NCBI GenBank assembly: GCA_009176605.1
Contig: SEYY01006796.1
Span: 32,501-69,264, forward strand
Reading direction: 5' to 3'
DNA from: Armadillidium nasatum
Taxonomy: Eukaryota > Arthropoda > Malacostraca > Isopoda > Armadillidiidae
DNA: 36,764 bases
Below the pieces are notes generated by a model. The model saw nothing but the letters and a program-made list of their open reading frames with translations. It was not told the origin of the DNA and ran no database searches. Positions 26,330-36,764 of this stretch are shown here, piece by piece. How positions within the stretch are numbered: position 1 is the first letter of the stretch; each line of letters opens with the position of its first letter. A program made the translations under genes and the position numbers.

Positions 26330-27130
26330 TTAGGAGGTGTCTTTGAGAGAGAGATTTCTAGAAGTTGAGTTTTTTAAAGAGTTGAATTTCACAAGGTTGA
26401 GACGACCCCACTGGGAAATTCTATCCAGATCTGCAAGAATGGAATCGGAAAGATGTAGACGAGAAGCAACTCTAGATGCAAAGGAAGGAGCAGATTTGAA
26501 ATGAGTGGAAGAATGGAGGGTTGAGTCATCGGCATATGAATGCATAGGGTTATGTGAACAGCTGAGAAGATCATTAATGAAAAGTAAGAATAGAGTAGGA
26601 GACAAGACAGAACTCTGAGGAACACCACTATTCACAGGAAAGGAAGAAGAAGTCGCTCCATCAACAACAGCCGAAATGGAACGATTAGAAAGAAAACTAG
26701 ACATAAGTAAGCAAAGAGAAAGAGGAAACCCAAAGGAGGGGAGCTTGGAAAGCAGTGACGCATGCCATACCCGGTCAAACGTCTTAGATATGTCAAGCGC
26801 CACCACGCAAGTCTCCCCATGGTCCCTAAGGGCAGAAGACCATAGATCTGTGAGATAGGAAAGTATATCACCAGTAGAAATCGAACGACGAAAACCATAC
26901 TGATGATCAGAAAGAAGTGAATGAGATTCCAGATGATCTAAGAAGTGAGAGTTAAGAAGGGTTTCAAAGATCTTAGACAGAATACAAGTGAGAGCTATAG
27001 GGCGATAGTTGGAAGGATCAGAGCGGCTACCTTTCTTCGGAATAGGTTGGACTATTGCGCGCTTCCAACACTGAGGGAAAGTACTAGTATTGAGGCATAG
27101 AGAGAAAAGTTGAACGAGGGACGGAGCCAA
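26330..27130 (-). pseudogene. Reverse transcriptase of LINE-A copy 3
   Basis: The open frame of about 266 codons covers most of the RT fingers and palm. In order: FPQCWKRAIVQPIPKKG, NYRPIALTCILSKIFETLL, SDHQYGFRRSISTGDILS, VVALDISKTFDRVWHASLL, VNSGVPQSSVLSPTLFLLF and SYADDSTLH (YADD at 26525-26536). All catalytic Asp positions that I can identify (LDIS and YADD) are intact. The upstream PDGIPP part lies in another frame (27155 onwards), and the C-terminus is again shifted, so the complete ORF2 is broken. It would act by target-primed reverse transcription with the upstream APE endonuclease. Confidence 0.85.
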
Positions 27131-27308
27131 CTCAGAGGCACACTCCCTTAAAACTCAGGGAGGAATGCCATCCGGGCCGCTTGCCTTCCTAACGTTCATA
27201 GACTTCAGAAGCCCATGCACCTGGTCAAATGAAATCACAGGCAAAGGCATGGGACCTCTGAGAGGAGAAGAAGTAGGAGGAGGATTGCCGGAGTCGTCCA
27301 GGGTAGAA

Positions 27309-27971
27309 TTAGAGGAGAATAGGAGGACCGAAGAGATTAGCCTTTTCAGTTGGAGTGTTAGCAACAGAACCATCAGAGCGAATAAGAGGAGGAAAGGAAG
27401 ATTTACAGAAATTGTTGGAGATGTTTTTGGCAAGAGGCCAAAAAGATTTTTCAGTAGGAGAATTTAGGAGCTCAGCACACCTTCGTTTGGTGAAAGTCTG
27501 CTTTGCTCGTCGAAGAATATCCCTGCAACGATTCCGATCTGAATGAAAATTAGCTAGAGTGATAGGAGAAGGAGAATTTTTCCACTGTCGATACGCAATG
27601 TCTCTAGCCTGAATGGCACGAGAACAAGCGCGATCGAACCATGGATTTTGAGGAGAGAAGGATTTAGTTGAAGAAGGAATGAACCTGCTCATCCCATCAA
27701 CGATTACGGCCCCCACCTTATCGGCAGAGACCGAAGCGTCTCCAGAGACAAAGCAGTCACTCCAGGAATAGTTAGCGTAGAAGCAACGCAAAGCCCCCCA
27801 GTCAGCCCGATCAAAGTGACAGAAGATAAGCTTAGGGCAGGGTGGAGCAGTTGGAGAGAAAGCATGAAAATTAAGACAAATTAGATTGTGGCCGGAGTTA
27901 CCAATAGGTGCGAAGATAGCATATTTATAGAGAGAAGGACTAGTAGTGAAGCATAAACCAAGAGTGTTCAA
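27309..27971 (-). pseudogene. Endonuclease-RT linker of LINE-A copy 3
   Basis: An open 220-codon frame. It covers the end of the APE endonuclease (TLGLCFTTSPSLYKYAIF, then GNSGHNLI with Gly replacing the catalytic Asp of S-D-H), the W-containing linker (RADWGALRCFYANYSWSDC), and the basic helix region (ARDIAYRQWKNS, NRCRDILRRAKQTFTKRR) found between endonuclease and RT in this LINE group. The 5' part of the endonuclease is missing through truncation. Confidence 0.78.
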
Positions 27972-28292
27972 GAATTGGTTGGGACGATCTGGAATGTGTG
28001 TTGGTTCTTTAATCAGTTGCTCCAGATCGTTGAGAATGCTGAATGATTCGGCCTCCTCTCCCCCCTGAATCGGTATGAGAGGAACCTAGCCATTCAGTGT
28101 TGTGTACGTTGAAATCACCTAAATAGTGGACCTCAGTATTTGGATGCGAAGATGTAACAGTCTCGTGAGAAGTATTTAGGTACTCAAAAAAAGGTAGAAA
28201 AATCTGTTCTATTAGGAGAACAGTAGCAGAAGCACAAGATTATTGAAGCCACAGAACATCGAAGTTAGGAGATTCAAGATTCACAAGACGTG

Positions 28293-28293
<1 letters not shown>

Positions 28294-28384
<91 letters not shown>
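28294..28384. repeat. (AT)n microsatellite
   Basis: AT array at the 5' truncation point of LINE-A copy 3, inside the hAT element. Confidence 0.97.
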
Positions 28385-28387
<3 letters not shown>

Positions 28388-28629
28388 AAAATCTTGAAAA
28401 ATTAAAATTCGTTTCCATAAAAATAAACAAAAATGTCAACACAGTGGAGTTTCGTGTGTAGGATGTAACGAGTAACGAGTAACGGAAAAACCCGTTATAA
28501 TTTGTAAAAATGGGGTAGCGTTACCGTTACACCGTTACATTTTAAAACCCTTTGAAGCGTTACCGTTACTCGTTACATTTGTAACGCCCGTTACGTAACG
28601 CCGTTACATGTAACGCGTTACTGCCCACC

Positions 28630-32195
<3,566 letters not shown>

Positions 32196-32199
32196 ACTT

Positions 32200-32717
32200 T
32201 AACCCAACCACCTTAGGCTAAAAACACTCAAGCAGCCTTCATTGTCTTCCCTGGGGCTATGTTTAATTGCCCCATTTTTTTGTTCTCTATAAAACAATGT
32301 GTAATGCGTAATAGTGCTGTGGTGTGCAAGTAAAGGAACATGTACTGGATACAAATAGTCACTCTTGTATAGAGAGCGTGTGAAGATGAGTGCAAATGAG
32401 GCGAATCTTTGGGAACTTGAGCTCAGTGAGACGTTTCATAATACACCATTTATACCCAATGAGAGTACTTCATGGCTTAGGGCAACGTTACGCTATCTTT
32501 CTTTACTTCATAGATTTGAAAACTAACTCTCAATCCGAATAATATAGGGTGAATTAAAATTAAAAGGGTACAAAATCTAAGTATTTCAAAGCAAATTAAA
32601 AAACTTAATCAAATAAACACATTTTGAGCCATTTTGATCTTTACCTTATAGGTACAGTGCTCGTATATTCAATCACACTTTTGAAATGTAAACACTTATT
32701 GTCTTTTATCTTTCCAG
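32200..32717. other. Intron sequence before dynein exon 2
   Basis: Nothing recognised. A 47-codon frame beginning at 32386 (MSANEANLWELELSE) has no family I know and no splice support; I do not call it a gene. The polypyrimidine-like tract before 32717 serves exon 2. Confidence 0.6.
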
Positions 32718-32837
32718 GAGGTGAAAAAGATTGAAGCTCGATTAGAAAAAGCCGAAAGCGTCGTCAGCTGGATAAACAAAGAAGAAACTTTATTTAAATT
32801 TCCTCCTTCCACTTTTCCAGAACTACAAAATTTGAAG
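32718..32837 (+). CDS. Dynein heavy chain exon (second)
   Basis: This exon is 120 bases, exactly 40 codons, running from EVKKIEARLEKAE to ELQNLK. It has a pyrimidine-rich acceptor ending TTTCCAG at 32711-32717 and a GTAATT donor at 32838. It continues exon 1 without a phase change. The middle motif SWINKEETLFKFP, followed by a Pro/Phe-containing loop, matches my memory of the linker N-terminal region of axonemal heavy chains, where a helix ends in I-N-x-E-E. It is surrounded by intron: 16.5 kb of transposon debris on the 5' side and 2.5 kb on the 3' side. No stop or frameshift is visible, unlike all the retroelement ORFs nearby, which supports a living host exon. Confidence 0.85.
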
Positions 32838-32916
32838 GTAATTCATTGCTATCGTTTATCCTTCTGATTCTAAACACTTTTCACTTGTGAAATCTTTAAT
32901 TCTTTAACTTATCTTG

Positions 32917-33726
<810 letters not shown>

Positions 33727-33839
33727 TATATATAATCCATCTTATTACCTTCTCATATATGTATCCTATTCTTTCTAGTCAAATTTTCCGTGGAAAATAC
33801 CCACAACTATGATGAGGTAACATTTTTGGAACTTTAGTT

Positions 33840-34525
<686 letters not shown>

Positions 34526-34539
34526 CCATTGATCGCTTC

Positions 34540-34914
34540 TATCCCTTCCTACAATGCCGACAATCATTCACCAATAATTTAACTATTAGATCTTTCTTTA
34601 AAGTTAAAGAGTCTCTTCCTCCACTGCTACAGTCCTGTGTAGTCTACGAATACATTTGTTCTTATGGTTCAAAAGACGCCTATGAAGGCTCTACGATAAG
34701 ACGACTCAGGACTCGCGCGTGTGAGCATGTGGGTGTCAGTCCGAGAACTTTTGCCACCTTATATATATTTTATATATATTTGTTCGTCTGTATGTATGAA
34801 GTCCCAGCCACTTTCCTTTCGTCTCGGGATGGTCGTAATTACTCGGAAGATTCTCATTTCTCTTCATTCCAAGATATTAAAAGGAAGCATTTAGCTTCGA
34901 AACGTTTTGCGTAG
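34540..34914 (+). mobile_element. Penelope-like element C-terminal fragment (GIY-YIG)
   Basis: The plus strand reads LTIRSFFKVKESLPPLLQSC, then VVYEYICSYGSKDAYEGST, IRRLRTRACEH and GVSPRTFA. This is the RT-to-GIY-YIG junction of Penelope-like elements: the F-K-x-K-x-x-L-P segment, a core of the form Y-x-C-x(n)-Y-x-G-S-T and an R-x-x-x-H helix. The Ile of YIG is Glu here. Downstream text ends DIKRKHLASKRFA and TAG at 34912-34914, probably after a frameshift. The RT itself is missing. It sits directly after a broken LINE-B. Confidence 0.75.
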
Positions 34915-34920
34915 TTTTAA
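34877..34920 (+). ncRNA. Hammerhead-like three-way junction remnant (hypothesis)
   Basis: TTAAAA (34877-34882) can pair with TTTTAA (34915-34920). GAAGC/GCTTC encloses ATTTA (34884-34898). GAA is followed by ACG/CGT around TTTTG (34902-34912), then A at 34913, giving a GUA triplet where type I hammerheads cleave. The CUGANGA box expected between the first two helices is not there, so catalysis is unlikely. Penelope-like elements are known to carry hammerhead motifs at their ends. Confidence 0.35.
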
Positions 34921-35014
34921 CCCTTTTACTTAATTTTTACAAGTGTTTTAACTTTTTTGTTATAACGTCTTTTTTTCTTTTACTCTTATCGTTTAATTTA
35001 ATGGTTTTGAAGAG

Positions 35015-35152
<138 letters not shown>

Positions 35153-35305
35153 GCATGCCTATTAAGTAATACTTTCTTTTGGTTGCTCTCGAGTAACAAT
35201 TTTGACCCGATGACAGGGAACATTTATTTATTTTCACACTAAGGTATAATAAGGCAAAAGTATCTCATAATGAACGTAACTAATAGTATGTAATTTCTTT
35301 GAAAG

Positions 35306-35439
35306 GATTACCTCGTCCCATACGAAGAACTTTTTAGTTTGGTTGTAAAATGGCGTCAGTCTCAAAAATCATGGATGGACGGGGATTTTTCTTCACTAAA
35401 TCCACAATTCATCGACTTCGAAACGGAAGATTTAGCAAA
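35306..35439 (+). CDS. Dynein heavy chain exon (third)
   Basis: This exon is 134 bases: 44 codons plus 2 bases of a split codon. The acceptor is TTGAAAG (35299-35305) and the donor is GTATGT at 35440. The protein starts DYLVPYEELFSLVVKW and contains WMDGDFSSLNP. The pattern of an aromatic residue, a V-x-x-W helix and then W-M-D-G-x-F is a recognisable landmark of the dynein heavy chain linker region. The final AA combines with the first G of the next exon to make Lys, so the exon pair is phase-consistent. The exon is clean of stops and lies in low-repeat sequence after the (AT)n tract at 35019-35149. Confidence 0.88.
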
Positions 35440-35881
35440 GTATGTCTAGAGTAAAGTTATAATGATAATTAAAATTTTTTATGAAGGCTAAAGTAATTAA
35501 ATTGATAGTTAATGAATGGAATATTTAAATTAATGTTTTTACTTTTCAAAAGAATAAATTTGTCTTAATTCGTCTACACAATGAAAGAAAATTAATGAAA
35601 TTAATATAACTATTAAGAGACTCTCTTATCTCATTATCAAAACAGAGGTTATGGTTATAACAGTCCTACTGATACTCTTTCTGCTCACTCACCTTCATTT
35701 CTCCTTCTACACGATTAACTTGTACTATTAAAATTACTACTACTACTAATTATTTTATTTAATAGTAGTACTTTAATTATTATTATTATTAATAATAGTG
35801 TAAGAAGTAGTATTATTGTACTTAATATAATTAAATATTAAAAAGTCATAATGATAAGCATTATGAATTTGTTTTTGAAAG

Positions 35882-36001
35882 GTCTTTAAGTATGTTGCAA
35901 AGAACTTTTAAAACTCGATTTAAGCAAGAAGCGCTCGAAGGAGATCCAAAATTAGCGAGGATGAACTTTGATGACCCAAATCCAGAAAATCTCATTGGCA
36001 A
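35882..36001 (+). CDS. Dynein heavy chain exon (fourth)
   Basis: This exon is 120 bases: 1 base finishing the Lys codon, 39 codons, then 2 bases carried forward. The acceptor is TTGAAAG ending at 35881 and the donor is GTGATT at 36002. It starts SLSMLQRTFKTRFKQE and ends NPENLIG. In axonemal dyneins this position holds a helix followed by a variable, charged linker, which fits the sequence. The similarity is weaker than in exon 3, and the assignment depends mainly on splice phase and the 442-base intron between them. The next exon lies beyond the window. Confidence 0.78.
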
Positions 36002-36764
36002 GTGATTTTTTACTTACTCATATTATTAGGATTTGAAGAAATTTAGAGATTGATTTTGTAAAATAAATGATGAATTTTTTTAATAATAAAAAAAAAATTT
36101 TCGTTTTAAAATATTTTCGTATTTAATCATTCAATAATACTAATTTTAATGATGTAGTTTTGTAAATTCTTTGATTCTTGAAAAATTTGTTCAACAAAGA
36201 TAAGGTTAAAAAAAATACGAAAATGAGGATGACGATTCAATGAGCAAAATATTTCATAAATATTTTCACCTAAAATTAAGATTAGATAGTTAAGTATTAG
36301 TTATATTAAGGTTGAAAATTATCTTAGAAAAAAAATTACATTAGGTACAGACACATACAATGAAAAGTTATCAAACACAGTGTTGAAGTGATTAAAATCA
36401 GGAAGTCTACGAAGAATATAATTTAGTCAATTAAATATACTTGTTGCAAAGAACTTGAGTTTATTAATAGTATTTTGTTTGAGTATCAGTCCTTTGAATT
36501 TGTTAGATATGTGACAGTAATATAATAATATTAAATGTTTTCCAAAATTCTCGTATTAAAAGAGTTACAAAATATCAAAATTAATAACTGTCTGTGTGAA
36601 GGTTTGCTCTTGACTTTGTCACTGAAATATGCACATATTAGCAGAATAAGAAATAGATAAAATTTATTATGAAGCATTATAAAATAAAAAGGAAAGGTAA
36701 AATATATATCGGCAAAGAAAATTCATAAAATTTCTTACTCCTAAAGCAAAAATAAAGCTTGAGT
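36002..36764. other. Intron after dynein exon 4
   Basis: AT-rich sequence with a GTGATT donor at its start. No TE terminus, coding motif or microsatellite array longer than a few units is seen before the window ends. Confidence 0.7.

Noticed and set aside
32386-32529. Small 47-codon frame upstream of dynein exon 2
   Set aside because: No family recognised, no splice sites or phase compatible with the dynein exons; length is within chance.

Overview
The window is eukaryotic and mostly non-coding. It looks like one stretch of a large, intron-rich animal gene whose introns are packed with decayed transposable elements (TEs) and very long (AT)n microsatellites. The evidence for an animal is four short exons with GT/AG borders that join in frame into part of a dynein heavy chain, APE-endonuclease non-LTR retrotransposons (LINEs), Penelope-like elements, and hAT and mariner-like DNA transposons. 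The LINE types and the abundant (AT)n/(ATT)n arrays remind me of arthropods, especially decapod crustaceans, but this is inference from memory; another invertebrate is possible.

Host gene (+ strand): exons at 16021-16169, 32718-32837, 35306-35439 and 35882-36001 total 523 coding bases. Their splice phases chain correctly (0, 0, then 2+1). They encode the tail/linker side of a dynein heavy chain, most like an axonemal one. The intron upstream of the first exon is over 16 kb within the window, the next is 16.5 kb, then 2.5 kb and 0.44 kb.

Layout: 1-1260 holds the C-terminal part of a LINE reverse transcriptase (RT), called LINE-C here (-). 1630-1775 is an old LINE relic. 2522-8311 holds two degenerate copies of LINE-A (+). 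8866-9293 is a LINE-B 3' end (-) next to a tRNA-derived SINE-like fragment. 9883-10757 is a Penelope-like element whose 3' end is duplicated as a ~310 bp inverted repeat. 10888-13939 holds a hAT end, a dead BED-finger hAT transposase (-) and a 136 bp hAT MITE. 14164-15346 is LINE-B. 15450-15935 is an element with long inverted ends. The 16.5 kb intron holds four LINE-B copies, a ~4 kb non-autonomous hAT element with LINE-A nested inside it, and the 5' half of another LINE-B. After exon 2 come a mariner-like TIR element, a LINE-B copy interrupted by (AT)n, and a second Penelope-like fragment. The last ~760 bases are plain AT-rich intron.

Twenty-four (AT)n arrays cover about 3.7 kb (10%) of the window, and most of them abut a recognisable TE terminus. 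No element appears intact: nearly every LINE copy has frameshifts, stops or a damaged RT catalytic box. I see no new defence or metabolic system. The most interesting signals are the Penelope-like inverted repeat and a hairpin + GAAA motif in both Penelope fragments that resembles hammerhead ribozyme remnants, the link between TE ends and (AT)n arrays, and a dynein exon whose splice acceptor lies directly at the end of an (AT)n tract.
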